This document shows positions 1 through 11,239 of a stretch of DNA of 64,000 nt, one piece after another (position 1 is the stretch's first letter; every line of letters starts with the position of its first letter). Source of the DNA: Mycoemilia scoparia (taxonomy: Eukaryota; Kickxellomycota; Kickxellomycetes; Kickxellales; Kickxellaceae); contig JANBPU010000034.1 in assembly GCA_027575805.1 (NCBI GenBank), forward strand, positions 1 through 64,000, read 5' to 3'. Under the pieces are notes generated by a model that was not told the DNA's origin, did not search any database, and saw nothing but the letters and a program-made list of their open reading frames with translations. Position numbers and translations under genes: made by a program.

Positions 1-1049
1 CTTAGGTTGCTTAATAATTTCTCGAAATCTGCTGTGTGTTAATCTAATTCTAAATTGTGGTTAGAATGTGCAACACTTAACACTCCATTCTAATTACCAT
101 TCATTCTGAACGATTTACTCCAGTTCATTTTCATCCTTATTCATTTTGAACCATTCTTTACTGTTCAGAATCATCTCCTCTTGTTCTGAATTATTTATAT
201 TCATTCAGAATGATTCCTTTCCATTCAGGACCATCCTTAACGGTACTGAATCCTCTTGTAAAATTTTTCTATAACTTCCTGTCAGGCCGTGTTTATCCCT
301 AACCACCCTTGCCTGTTGATAGGCCATGAGATAATCATCACCTAATCATTAATTGATTTGGATCATTCCAAATCATCGGAATATTCCAAGGGTTCCGATT
401 GTTCCGAACCATGGACCCTGAGGATACTTGTTCGGAACGTTAGGAACAATAGATCTTTTTTCTTTTTATCTTTTATATACATTATTATTCTTTTACTAAT
501 TGTTTGAAATAAACTTTAGGTTGAAAGAATTTAGTTATAGGTATATAGTTATTGTACAAGTTTCATATTTTACAAAAAAGGTTTTACTTGGTTGTTTATT
601 ACAGCCAATCCTACGGATTGACACCTGTCATTATCTTTTAGAATCTTATCTTAGTTATAATCAAATCAAGACTGATTCTATGAGAGCAATAGTGCTCTGC
701 ATCATATTTGCCCTACTCTGATCTAATTGGGGACTAATTAGTTAATCTCTTATCAATAAACAATAAGAGGAGTAGAGCCATTACAAATGTATGGGCTCTC
801 CCTCTTGCACTTACCCATATAAATCTTTACAGATTCATATGATATCAACATATTATTTTATAGTTTTATTCTAATATTTTATATTTTTACCCATAATACC
901 AAAGGGCATTAAACCAACATTATTTTAAACTGTTTCACCTAGTTTATAAGTTTTTCTACTCTTTCAATAAACTTTCTCCAAGTTTCATATTCAGATTGCT
1001 CCAAAACAATATGGCAGGTTTGTTATCAAAAGGGAATAATCATGTATCC
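1..1049. repeat. Degenerate AT-rich repetitive sequence
   Basis: There is no convincing gene here. About 98-240 carries imperfect repeats of a roughly 25-bp unit around a TTCATTCTGAAC-like core, and 355-450 has a second cluster of TTCCGAA/TTCGGAA-like words. Reading the minus strand from 1049 down to about 870 there are faint, stop-riddled continuations of the integrase fragment next door. I take the stretch to be decayed transposon sequence and cannot name its family. Confidence 0.4.
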
Positions 1050-1516
1050 TCATACATCACTGGAGGGATGATAAGTAATTGTCATATTCAGACAAGTTCC
1101 CCAGTGATCATGCAGTTTTTGCTGGAAGGATGAAGTAAAATGAATGTCATGATCAGAAACTATGACAAAAGACATTCCTTGTTCATACATGACATTCTTG
1201 AAATACAGACCAGCAATATCTCTTCCTGTGCTAGTCATTTTGCATGGTATTATATAACTGTATTTAGATAGTTTGCAAATAAATATGATGTTTGCATTAT
1301 AACCATCTTTTGTTTTTGGAAGTTCAATGATGAGGTCTAGGGCAACTGTGTGGAATAGATGAGGGGGCACAGCATGTGGATAAAGCAAGCCATTTTGGAG
1401 GTGAGACTGTGGCTTCACATGTTGACAAGTATCATAGGTCTTAACAAAGTAATCTATATGTTTTCCCATCTTCGGCCAATAGTGTTGGGATTTAACAAGG
1501 AATCTCCAGAAGGGGT
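1050..1516 (-). pseudogene. Decayed Ty3/gypsy integrase fragment (older element)
   Basis: The minus strand encodes part of a retrotransposon integrase. It starts around an HYWPKM motif, has the second half of an HHCC zinc finger in which the first cysteine is replaced (TYDTC), then the start of the DDE core with LDLI, FICKLSKY and VSDHD. It stops just after YHP, before the catalytic Glu region, and the sequence beyond is full of stops. It differs from the integrase at 2218-2982, so it belongs to another element. Its upstream edge is interrupted by the LTR of that second element at 1519, which therefore inserted later. Non-functional. Confidence 0.75.
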
Positions 1517-1518
1517 TC

Positions 1519-1696
1519 TGTGAGACTAGTATTTATATGTGAGGAAATAATAATAAAAGAAAAATCCACAGAAACAATAAACTAGGTAAAGCTGTTGTAA
1601 AACAATATTTGAAAATACCTATGAGGTACTTATGGGTTATTTATTTTATATGTATATATTTATGTGTATTCCTAAGAATGTGATAATAATATCACA
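1519..1696 (-). repeat. 3' LTR of a Ty3/gypsy chromodomain element
   Basis: Read on the minus strand this 178-bp segment begins TGTGATATTATTATCACA and ends CTCACA, so it has the TG...CA ends of an LTR. It is preceded on the same strand by a polypurine tract (GGGGGAAGG, about 1700-1711), the plus-strand primer site expected just upstream of a 3' LTR. The next five bases on that strand (GAACC) would be the target duplication, but the 5' LTR is missing, so this cannot be confirmed. The LTR sits inside the older integrase fragment. Confidence 0.7.
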
Positions 1697-1716
1697 TCAC
1701 CTTCCCCCAGAATGTC

Positions 1717-2997
1717 TCAAGGGGGAGTAGACAGACCTTGTCTAGACCAATATTTCTTGATGACTGTGGTCTGATTGAAATTGCTGGCAGGTTCCCAAGT
1801 ATCCTCTTCAGATGAATAACCTTTCCATCTGACCAGATATTCATAGCCTTGCTTTTTCTTACGGTAATTTACGATCACTTTGACCTTGTAAGTATTTTAG
1901 AAATTGATAGGATCAATCGAGAGAGATACCAGTGCAGAAGGTGGAATGTTTCTTGGGAGGAGTTGTCCTTCTAGATCTTGAAGAATATATGCACCACCTT
2001 TGGAATGACCTATGATCTTAAAAGGACCTTGGTAATCGCCCTGTAGTTTACTTTTCTGTTTGGTGTCTGTAATCTTGACATAAGTACCAATAGGAAATGT
2101 GTGGATTTTATGAGAAGAATCGAATTTATCTTTCATTTTGTTAGAGGTTATAGTGGATGATTTGGTTATTGAAGGAAATAGATCAGTTTGCATTCTTGTA
2201 ATATGATCATTAACTTCTTATATGATATGCTGATGTTTGTTTGATCCAATTTGGAAGGAAGTTGGAAGTGGTGTGTCCGAGAAATCTGCAAATGCATTTG
2301 AGCGTTGGCCAAACATAACAACAAAAGGAGATTCTTGATGTCTGGTATAGATCCTCTGGTTTATCGCATATTGTATAAAGGGAACATAGGTATCCCACTC
2401 AGTAAATTTTCCTTGGATTAGTTTCTTCAACATTTGTTTTATAGATTTGACTGTCCTTTCAGCTGCTCCATTTGCTCTGGGGTGGTAGGTAGAAATGAGT
2501 CTATGGTCTACTTGAGCATTTTCTGTCAAGGTCTGTACAACTTGATTTACGAATTTAGTACTATTATCTGATTGTATAACCTTTAGAAAACTGAATGTAG
2601 TAAAGATATCAATCCAAAGTCGAGCTATTGTAGACATCTTTTTATCTGTAATAGCATGGAGTATTACAAACTGGGAATGTATATCTACTAAGACGTGTAT
2701 AAATGTATTGTTATTGTTCAAAAGTAGAAATGGGCCTGCAAGGTCAACTGTGATATGTTCAAATGGATATTCAGAAACAATGGGTTTCAGGTAATGGTAT
2801 CTTGGTGGTGTGGGGTTATGGTGCAAGCATGGAAGACAATTATGGATTATCTTCTCTGCATCATTAGCAAGGTGGGGCCAGTTGTAGCCCTCATTCTTAA
2901 CTGCATTCATTAGAGCATTGATCCCTAGATGGCCTGTTAGATGACATCTTAGCAAAATAGAGTTACACTCAGCTTCAGGGGGTACAGTAGGTATCAA
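1717..2997 (-). pseudogene. Ty3/gypsy (chromovirus-type) pol 3' end: integrase plus chromodomain
   Basis: On the minus strand from about 2982 the frame shows an integrase HHCC zinc finger (HLTGH, then NCLPC), the DDE core with all three acidic residues (VDLAGP, QSDNS, and AAERT after YHPRANG), a GPF-type segment (GDYQGPF) and, near the end, a chromodomain with YLVRWKGY and DTWEP. These last motifs are typical of chromoviruses. The frame is broken by an in-frame TAA at 2218-2220 and by a frameshift near 1890-1897; the chromodomain ends at 1717. The protease, reverse transcriptase and RNase H parts are missing because the element is cut off at the Tc1 insertion (2983). The first three codons of the open frame (2989-2997) lie in the Tc1 repeat. 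Inactive fragment. Confidence 0.85.
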
Positions 2998-4565
2998 AAA
3001 TGTCCAATTTTTTTAAATTTCTTTTAATTAGAATAAATTAATCAATACTTAACCAATTAAGCCTAAAATTTAACTATGAATAGATAATGATGACATGCAT
3101 AAACAATTAAAAAATTAGCTTAATCAAATTAATATTGGTTAATTTATTAGACTTTAAAATTTAAAATAAAATTGGACGTTTTTGCAACATCAATTTTATA
3201 AAAATATAATTGATGATTATATAGCTAAAAATTATTTGATTAAGTCCATAATTTATACACATGTACTTTTCATATAAAGGTACCCATATTACAAGTTTTA
3301 TCCCAATATCTTTTAAATTGATAATTTTATTCAATATTATGACTCTTTCAACCTCAAAGATAGATTCTATCATTTATTTCCTTGGGAAAAACTATTCCCA
3401 TCATGCCATAGCTAAGAAAGTTAGTGTTTCAGTCTCAACAGTATCTAAATATAAACTTTTATATGGCTTGACCTCTCCAGAATCACCTCATAGTAGAAAG
3501 CGGATCATTTCGGAATCAAAAAAGTGACAAATTAAGAGGATGATTTTAACTGGAGAACTAAAGACTGCTGTTGCTACGCATGAGTTCTTGAGGGGAGATG
3601 GATATGACCTTTCATATTCTACCACAATAAGGGTTTTAAAGTCCATGGGATTTGAAGCAAAAGTCAAAAAGAAAAAACCTTACTTAAGGTCTCACCATCA
3701 TAAAGCAAGATATAATTGGGCTAAAATGCTTAAGGACTGGATAGTAGATGACTTCAAAAAGGTTGTTTGGACTGATGAAACCAAGATAAATATATGGGGA
3801 TCTGATGGGGTCAAGTATTATTGGTCTAGGCCTGGAGACCAAATTGCTGATCATCACCTTGAACTTACCGTCAAACATGGAGGTGGTTCACTTATGATGT
3901 GGGGCTGCATGTCTTATAATGGCATTGGATATGGTTGCCACATTGAAGAAACCATGACTGGAGCAGTTTATCGGGATATTCTGGACACTCACCTTAAGGA
4001 TTCAGTCGAGTATTGGGGTAAGAATTTAGACGAGATTATTTTCCAACAAGATAATCATCCAAAATATACCTCTAAAGTGGCCAAAAAGTGGTTTGAGGAT
4101 AACAATGTGACTGTTCTTGAGTGGCCTGCTCAATCCCCAGACCTCAATCCCATCGAACATATCTGGCATCATCTAAAAATCAAGCTCTCAGCATACGAAA
4201 GAAATGCAAGTGGTATATTTGAACTGTGGGACCGGTGTGATAAGGAATAGAATACATTTACTCCTGAGGTATGCCAAAAGTATATTGAGTCCATGCCAGC
4301 AAGAGTTCAAGCAGTTTTGAAGGCCAAAGGTGGCCATACAAGATATTAGTTTTTATGTTGCAAAAACATCCAATTTTTTTTTAAATTTTAAAGTCCAATA
4401 AATTGATCAATATTAATTTGATTAAGTTAATTTTTTAATTACATATGCATGTCATCATTATCTATTTATGGTTGAATTTTAAGCTTTATTGATTAAGTAT
4501 TGATTAACTTATGCTAATTAAAAGAATTTTTAAAAAAAAATTGGACGTTTTTGACACCTACTGTA
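2983..4565 (+). mobile_element. Tc1/mariner transposon with ~206-bp terminal inverted repeats
   Basis: The element runs from TA (2983-2984) to TA (4564-4565), the target dinucleotide used by Tc1/mariner elements. The ends begin CAGTAGGT and finish ACCTACTG. The left repeat (about 2985-3190) and the right one (about 4355-4563) match over their whole length with few differences and small indels, so the insertion looks fairly young. Each repeat carries a CAAAAA(T/C)GTCCAATTTT-like word at its outer edge and the same word inverted at its inner edge. The interior holds one transposase pseudogene. The element truncates a Ty3/gypsy integrase on its left and touches a short inverted-repeat element on its right. 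Confidence 0.9.
3339..4349 (+). pseudogene. Tc1/mariner transposase, two in-frame stops
   Basis: A single reading frame from ATG 3339 to TAG 4349 covers an N-terminal helix-turn-helix (LGKNYSHHAIAKKVSVS) and the DDE catalytic domain: WTDETK for the first Asp, QQDNH for the second, and SPDLNPIEHIW for the Glu, with 34 residues between the second Asp and the Glu (DD34E, Tc1 type). The frame is interrupted by TGA at 3525-3527, between the DNA-binding and catalytic parts, and by TAG at 4248-4250 near the C terminus; coding similarity continues past both in the same frame. With about 336 codons the length fits the family. As it stands the copy should not make active transposase. Confidence 0.88.
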
Positions 4566-4751
4566 GGTAAAAATGAGTTATTGCCAGTAAGCTTTTAGCT
4601 TACTTAACCTACTTCTAGCCTACTTTTAGTAATTTTTTAGTGCCTAAAGCTATTAAAGCTACTGAAAGTATTCTTAAAGAGATCCTAAAGAATATTACAT
4701 TTTAGTAGGATTTATGTACTAAAAGCTTACTGGCAATAACCCATTTTTGCC
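4566..4751. mobile_element. Short non-coding inverted-repeat element (MITE-like)
   Basis: A 186-bp segment begins GGTAAAAATGAGTTATTGCC and ends with the near-perfect inverse (GGCAATAACCCATTTTTGCC); the match extends about 33 bp inward through AGTAAGCTTTTAG. The interior is non-coding and rich in AGCCTACTTTTAG-like words. It directly abuts the right TA of the Tc1 element. Flanks are TA on the left and TTA on the right, so the target duplication, and with it the superfamily, is not clear. Confidence 0.7.
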
Positions 4752-5306
4752 TTAGCATAGAAGTTCTATTGATTGCTTTTATTAATTATAGAAATTGAAA
4801 GTAGACAGATACATCTTTTAAGAGATATTGTTTTTTATTTCTCTTTATTTAGAACTATTTTAGAGCTTTTAGAATTTTTACTACAGCTATATGTCAAGGT
4901 AATAGAGTTAATATCTCTATCAATATATACACATTCTCTAATGCAAAGTCCTAAGGCACTTGATCAATTTATCTATATCTTTGAATTCCTATTATAGGGG
5001 ATAAAAATAATATATTTATATATAATACAATAAATAGATATTTAAAAATTTCTAACAGTTATTTATCATACTAATAGTTTAATTCTTTATATATAAATAT
5101 TTTAGTACTTTGAACTGTTTTTCTTTTTTAAAGCAACTTTTAGTATTTATTATTTAAAGAATGGGAAAAAAGTGCATGATTATGGGTTTGGGGTACAAAT
5201 AGCAATCCCCCTCAACTCTTGACAGTAAACCATCCTAAAAGTTTTACTTGATATATGATTTATTTTCAGAAATCTTAACTAAATGTGATAAAGCATCATT
5301 AATTTT
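4752..5306. other. AT-rich intergenic stretch
   Basis: Very AT-rich sequence between the transposon cluster and the 3' end of the FANCD2 gene. I see no conserved coding frame, RNA gene or repeat structure; short open frames contain no recognisable domain. The part next to 5300 is expected to hold the FANCD2 3' UTR. Confidence 0.5.
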
Positions 5307-8300
5307 TTATTCCTCCTCATCTCCTTCCAAGTTAGTATCCTCAATTTCTGCACTTTCTTCTTCAGCATCATCTTCGTCTTCAATAACCCTAGACTTAGAG
5401 TTTGCTTCCCTTCGTTGTCTTGCGCTCTGCATCATTTTGATATACTCCTTTCTTGCATTGTTCAGTTCCTTTCTGTGTGACTTGAGATGTGCCATTTTAA
5501 CTGGTGATGGTAATGAGCTTTCCTGCTGTGGTTTTCTCTTTTTAGATTTTCTTCGACTCTTGCTTGATTGACTCACTTCATCCATTTCTTGCTGTGCTTC
5601 ATTATCATCCACAGCTTCTTCATCTTGAGATTCTTCAGCGTCTTCGGAGTCGCTTCGTCTTGATTCAGCTGGCATTTGTGACGATACTACCTCTCCTGCA
5701 AGATTCCTGTGCTTGAGATTTGCCAGGGAAAATGCACTTGAGACATTGTGATGTGCAAACAAGGCTTTTACTTTGAACAAGAATGATTCAAGTGCACGCC
5801 GTACTGAAGGAACAAGTGCCATCAAACCAATGTCTTTGGTAACTTTTCCATGCCCGCATATTACCTGAAGCATTCGTGTTGCTTTTTGCAATTTACCAAA
5901 CAGAATCATAATCTCCTCTTGATAAGCTCCAAAGTATGTGTCAAGATATGGTATAACCTGTTTCATGAACTTCTCGATCCACTGTTGTCCACATCGGAGA
6001 CAAACAAGAAGGAGCTGCCTTAGATCATCTCTACCTTTCAAAAGCTGGACTAGAGCATACCAACTCCATATCCAATTCTTTATTAGTTGAAGATGTACGG
6101 GATCAAAGTTCGATTCTTCAAACTTGCTTATTTGGCCAACCAGTGCTTTTGAAACCGCTCGATAAAATGCTACCAATGTGGGTTTTCCAAGTAGTGCATA
6201 TTCATCGCCCAATTCCTCAAGTCTTCCCTCCAAGAAGCTTGGAAATATCTTTGTTGAATATGTTTGTATGATTTCAATTGGGATTATTGCGTGTACTATT
6301 TGCTGCGCAACTATTGCTTCTATGTCAGTTGACTAGATTACATACGAAACAAACACCATCGTCATCATTATCAGGGTGGGATTGATATACAAGTTGTTTG
6401 TCAACTATCTTTCTATATATGAGATATATTGTATCTGCGTTTATAAAAGCAGTTGTAATTACCTTTAGATCTTCATATCCTGACCATTTGCCTGTGATCA
6501 AAAGAGTCCCAATGTCCCCCAGTTTATGGAACATGGTGTTTTCCAGCTCAGCACTTGTCATGCTGGCCCTCTGTTCAGATGTTTCTGCAGCTGACCCCCA
6601 TTTAGCTAGAATATGGAGGATCTGGTTGATTTTCAAAACACATTGTATATTATCCGTCATATTTGTGAGTTGCACCAAGTAATCGAAGGTTCGGTTTATC
6701 AAAACAGACACTGGAAGGTTGTTGAGCTCGCTGTTACTTGTTTTGCCACCTTGTTGAACCAGAGGCACTAATATTGCCTACAAAAATACACAAATAAGAT
6801 CTCAAGATTTGGCGTGACCATGCGCATATACATAGAATTCGAGAATATATAACCAAACCACTTACCTTTTTAAGCCTCTCTCCATTGCCTACAGAATCCA
6901 ATCCATCCCAGTCCAACATGATCTTCAGGAGACTGAACGTTGACTGCGAGAACTCTTCAAACATATTACAATCTTCATTGGAATCTAAAGTCGACTGAGC
7001 AAACTCCAACGACTTTTGTAAATGAACCAGAGTTTGTGGAATTAGTGGAACGATGGCGTCAAATAAATCTTGAGGCAAAATAGAAGAAATTGTTGATCCA
7101 CTAGTACCAGAAACCAATGGGTCATAATTCTGTTTCTTTCCAAAACCATTAGTTTGGCTTTTTGATGCTGAAGCTCCAGGTAAAGAGCCAAGTTTTTTGT
7201 CTGATGGGATTAGCTTTGCTGAAGCAATTTCAATTATTCTGGTCATTAAGAAGTTTAAGCTACGAATGGATATGATGTTTTTGTCTGCTACGCAAACATT
7301 TGAAGAAATCTCGGGAGAAAGATCGGCCCATTGTAGAATTTTGAAGACCGTAGGTTCAAATTCTCTAAGCACCATGCTCCATAAAGGCTTTGTTTGTCCG
7401 GATTTCTGGTCCTTTTTGCCTGCGGCTTTAAATGTATCTGATCTCCGTTTGTTGGGCTTCTGTTTTTTCCCATCATCCGAATTTATTTCGCTGTTAGACT
7501 CATCGTCGTTATTGTTCCGTAATATATCCATTTGGCTGAGCGGAAAGTTTTCTGAGTCAAATGATATATCCACTTCCTTCCCTTTCCCTTTTCTATCCTT
7601 CAATTGGTTTTCAAACGCAGCATCAGTTTGAAGCGGAGCTGTTATAACCAGCGAACTTTGAGTTTGCCTATTAGTCCTATTACTATTATTTTTGCCACCA
7701 CCATGTGTGTCGAATGTCAGACCCATATTAACAGGGTCAAAGTCTGATATTGTCGTCGAAAGCTCACTAAGCCATGTGCTAATCACTGAAAGCTGATTCA
7801 TCCTTCCAATGATCCTATTTATTACTCCATCGTCTTTTGGATCGTATGCAAAAGCATTTATAATTTCGATGAACCAGTTGCAAGCCAAGAACAGCTCTGC
7901 ACAAACAAATCTACGAGATGGTTCCGGCCACCTTTTTGTTTCCATTATAGCATCAGGGATTAAATTGCCATCCCAAGTAAACGCATATTCAGAGTCACAC
8001 ATTTCTTCTTCATTGTCACTTAAGCCCACAAGTGATGGAGAAAGCTCGTGTTGACACTTTTGAGGAAATAGAACAAGCCCACATCCTAATATAGCATCGA
8101 TCTCATCCAAAGAACCACCATTCGTGGCCCGTTCACACACCTGAACCAACCTAAATAATGGGAATAGGCAAGATACGGGGCGACCTCCCAAAACCCTTAT
8201 AGAAGTCAATGAAGGATTTTTGGAATTACTTGATGCTAGTACGCTTGCAGCTTTTGATGTGGCCCCTTCATTTGAGCTATCCAGTTGAACAAACAAGTCA

Positions 8301-10379
8301 AGCACCACATCAGAGTCATTACCATCCATATTAAATGACACTGGTAACGGTGATGATAAACGGTGTTCATACCGCTTAGAAACTTCACCAGTGTCACTAA
8401 GATACAACTCAGCAAACGAGCTGGCAACATTTTCATGAAGCCATATTTCAAGCTGACTATGTAACCCATCAGTTTCGACCAAATGAGCCAGCTCATCGTA
8501 TGCCATTGCCAAAAATGACCACGACTGATGTCTTCCAGCATCAATTATCATCTCGAGTAAAAGCACGGCATCCTTAAGCGCTCTTATATTTACATTTTGA
8601 GGGATTTGGCTAGACTGGGTGCTAGACATTGCTAGAACTGAGGTGTCTTCTGTTGTACTTTTGGGATTTTTTGCTCCTAACTGTTTTAAAAGAGATATTG
8701 CTCCAACTACACCAATTGTATTGTATCTGGAGTTAGTGCTGGTTAGCTGTTTCCTCACAAATATATGAAGTTCGTTGAAGAGTCCATCACCATCGAGCCC
8801 ATTGAAATATGATAGTAATCCGAGTATGTCAAAAAGTGATCTTATGGACTCCAGTGGTAACTCGTCAATATAATCTAGCAATCCCTTTACAAATACTGTG
8901 AATGGACGTAGATTGGTAGACTGGTTGGATGCCAAATCATAAAGGGTTCGCATTGATGCCTTTATTTCGAAAGGTCTGCCACTACCAATATGAGTAACTA
9001 GAGCACCAACTACTTCTTGGCGCTGGTAATCCCCCATTACCACAAATGTTGAAGTCAGCATACTATGTGTCACATTGGTAGCCTGAGAGCTTGATGGAAA
9101 ATTGTGGTAAATGTAACTCCCAAGAGATACGATTTGTTGAAAATATGCATTTACAATTGCTGGGTGGTTCTTCATTGCATCCTTTAACATTGACGATGTG
9201 TAGCACGTACATCCATCAGATGATGATATTTTAGATTTAAATAAGGCCTCGACCTTTTTTCGACAGGAATTGATGGTGTGCAGAAAAAGCAACACAAATA
9301 TGTCAAGAATTGAATGGTTGCCAATCTCCTCTTCATCAGATATTTGCCTCATCCATATATCTCTCAAGAACTTTTGGCTTTGCAGTGAAAATGCGACGGT
9401 CTCCATGATTATTATCTCCGGAATTTTCTTGTCATCCTTTGTGGAGCTGTCACCATGACCAACAGAATTAATTGTTTGCATATTCAAATATTTTCTTATC
9501 CTGGTTATCATTGAAGATGCGTTTTCCGCGTTTGTAGACTGGAATAAAAATTTGAGCATAACCGGAAGATCGCTAATCCTGGCAGAATTTAAGCTTTTTA
9601 CGACAGTGTTTCGGCACTGATTCAAAATATTTATTGGGCATTCCAGCCCAGATAATGCATCGAGGATGGGAATTAGGTGCTCTGGCTCATCTCGCATCAT
9701 ATTAACCAATATGGAGGCCACTTTTTGGTGCTCGTCGTCGGAAATTATATCGGGTAGAGCAACAATAATGTCTTTCTGTATATCAAGTGGTAAAATGGTG
9801 AGTATTTCGATTATTTTATCAGTTAGTTGTTTGGGATCCACTACATAGTCAAGCCACCGAAGTTGACGTATAAGTCTCATGGATAAACTGAGATCGGTGT
9901 TATTCTCCAGTGAATCGCATTCATCAGCTTCGTCTCCAATAAATTCAACTACCTTTTCAAGAACTGCATTGATCACAGCTACTTGTAGTTTATCAATAGA
10001 CAGTAACAGTCGAACAAGGTTGTCAGAGTTTGATGTGTTTTCCATTTCACCATCATCTTTTTTCACGCATATTGGCCTTAAGGCATATATGATCTGATCA
10101 CGATCAGACAATATGTTATCTAAAAATTCAGAAACACCTTCCACAAACGAATTGTCGCTATCGAGTTTCTGTGAAATTTCAAAGCGGAATAAAGTTGGCT
10201 CTTGAGCTATAGTATATCATGCTGCTATTGTTGAATATTTGTGAATCGATAACCTTGTGTGCAGCACTAGAAGTAATAATATTATATATTTCTCGCTTAC
10301 ACAGCTTTGACATTTCGGGGTCTAATGATAGACCACATTGCTTTAATAGGTTCCCAAATGGGGAGCTATGGCCGTTCAT
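5307..10379 (-). CDS. FANCD2: Fanconi anemia group D2 protein homologue
   Basis: Deduced exons on the minus strand are 10379-10254, 10198-6866, 6777-6391 and 6332-5307, all joined in phase 0, giving about 1,623 residues (human FANCD2 has about 1,450). FANCD2 forms the ID2 clamp with FANCI and is monoubiquitinated during repair of DNA interstrand crosslinks. Matching segments include QLRWLDYVVD, QEVVGALVTHIGSG, FVKGLLDYID, LACNWFIEIINAF, VICGHGK and SLANLKHRNLAGE, in the order of the animal protein, followed by an acidic tail. Lys at 8750-8752 (about residue 525) lies in VRKQLTST, equivalent to the IRKQLSST context of human Lys561. The ATG at 10379 is the first in frame; the frame is open further upstream, so a 5' exon is possible. 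The first intron (10199-10253) is the least certain. Confidence 0.92.
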
Positions 10380-11239
10380 TCGTGGTTTATTGTATAGCCG
10401 TACGATATTCACGCAATGTTTGTAGAAAATAGTCGATCAGATGTTAGTATAATATTCTATAACGTAATTGTCCTTTTGATAGTAGTAACAGCAAGAAAAA
10501 GTCTGAACCAACATTTAGATTAGCATTCTTTTATGCTACATGAAGCGTATAAATTTCGCGTCCAATAAATCAAGTGATTACATGATTCAATTATTAAGTC
10601 GAATAACTAAAATCATGAATGTCATAAAAGAACCAAAAAAAGCGATCTCTAGGCTAAGGTTAATAACCACCAATTGTTTGGTTTTTTGGTTCTGAACACA
10701 ATTGTACAAAAGCATTCACAATCCAAATCCTTAGAGCATGATGATCTACATCTATAATTGTTTGCATGAATCTGTGATTGAAAGTAAATAAGAGGAGCTG
10801 CGATTCCAAAATGTCACACCATAACACAGATATTTGGACACTATTAATACAAGCAGCCATTAAAACACCTTATTTAACAGCGCATGATTTTAAAAAATAA
10901 GCCGGATAAAAATTCTGAAAAGCCATACGTAAATTATTAATAGTGTAAAGACTGCTAAAGATAAATCATTTGCTAAATATTGCTGCTTAATATCAGCATG
11001 GTCTATTTATAAGTGCCGAAAGATGCTCTATTATCTTTTTCAAAGCTACTGCCCAGTAGTAAATAATGCCCGTAGAGTAGAGATTTTATAAAATACAATA
11101 GGAATATGCTTGCATATCAATGTATTTATATGTGATGATAATGCTTTTGAATAAAAGATGTATTGTGATGCTGATAACTTAAATCTCAATAAGCAGGAAA
11201 TACTTGTAATTCTTGGCTTCAAACAAATGACGATAGACT
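10380..11239. other. Intergenic: FANCD2 promoter side and 3' flank of the WW gene
   Basis: This 860-bp stretch should hold the FANCD2 promoter and 5' UTR and the 3' UTR of the WW-domain gene. It is AT-rich; the small open frames on both strands (for instance 10660-10860) have no recognisable domain. No TATA box or repeat stands out. Confidence 0.5.

Noticed and set aside
500..721. 73-codon plus-strand open frame
   Set aside because: It begins with a non-ATG codon context in AT-rich repetitive DNA and has no motif.
6325..6390. Reading FANCD2 straight through VDKQLVYQSHPDNDDDG to a stop at 6325
   Set aside because: A GTATAT donor after CTT (6391) and a TCTAG acceptor before 6332 remove 58 nt and keep phase 0 with family-like sequence on both sides, so the stop belongs to an intron.
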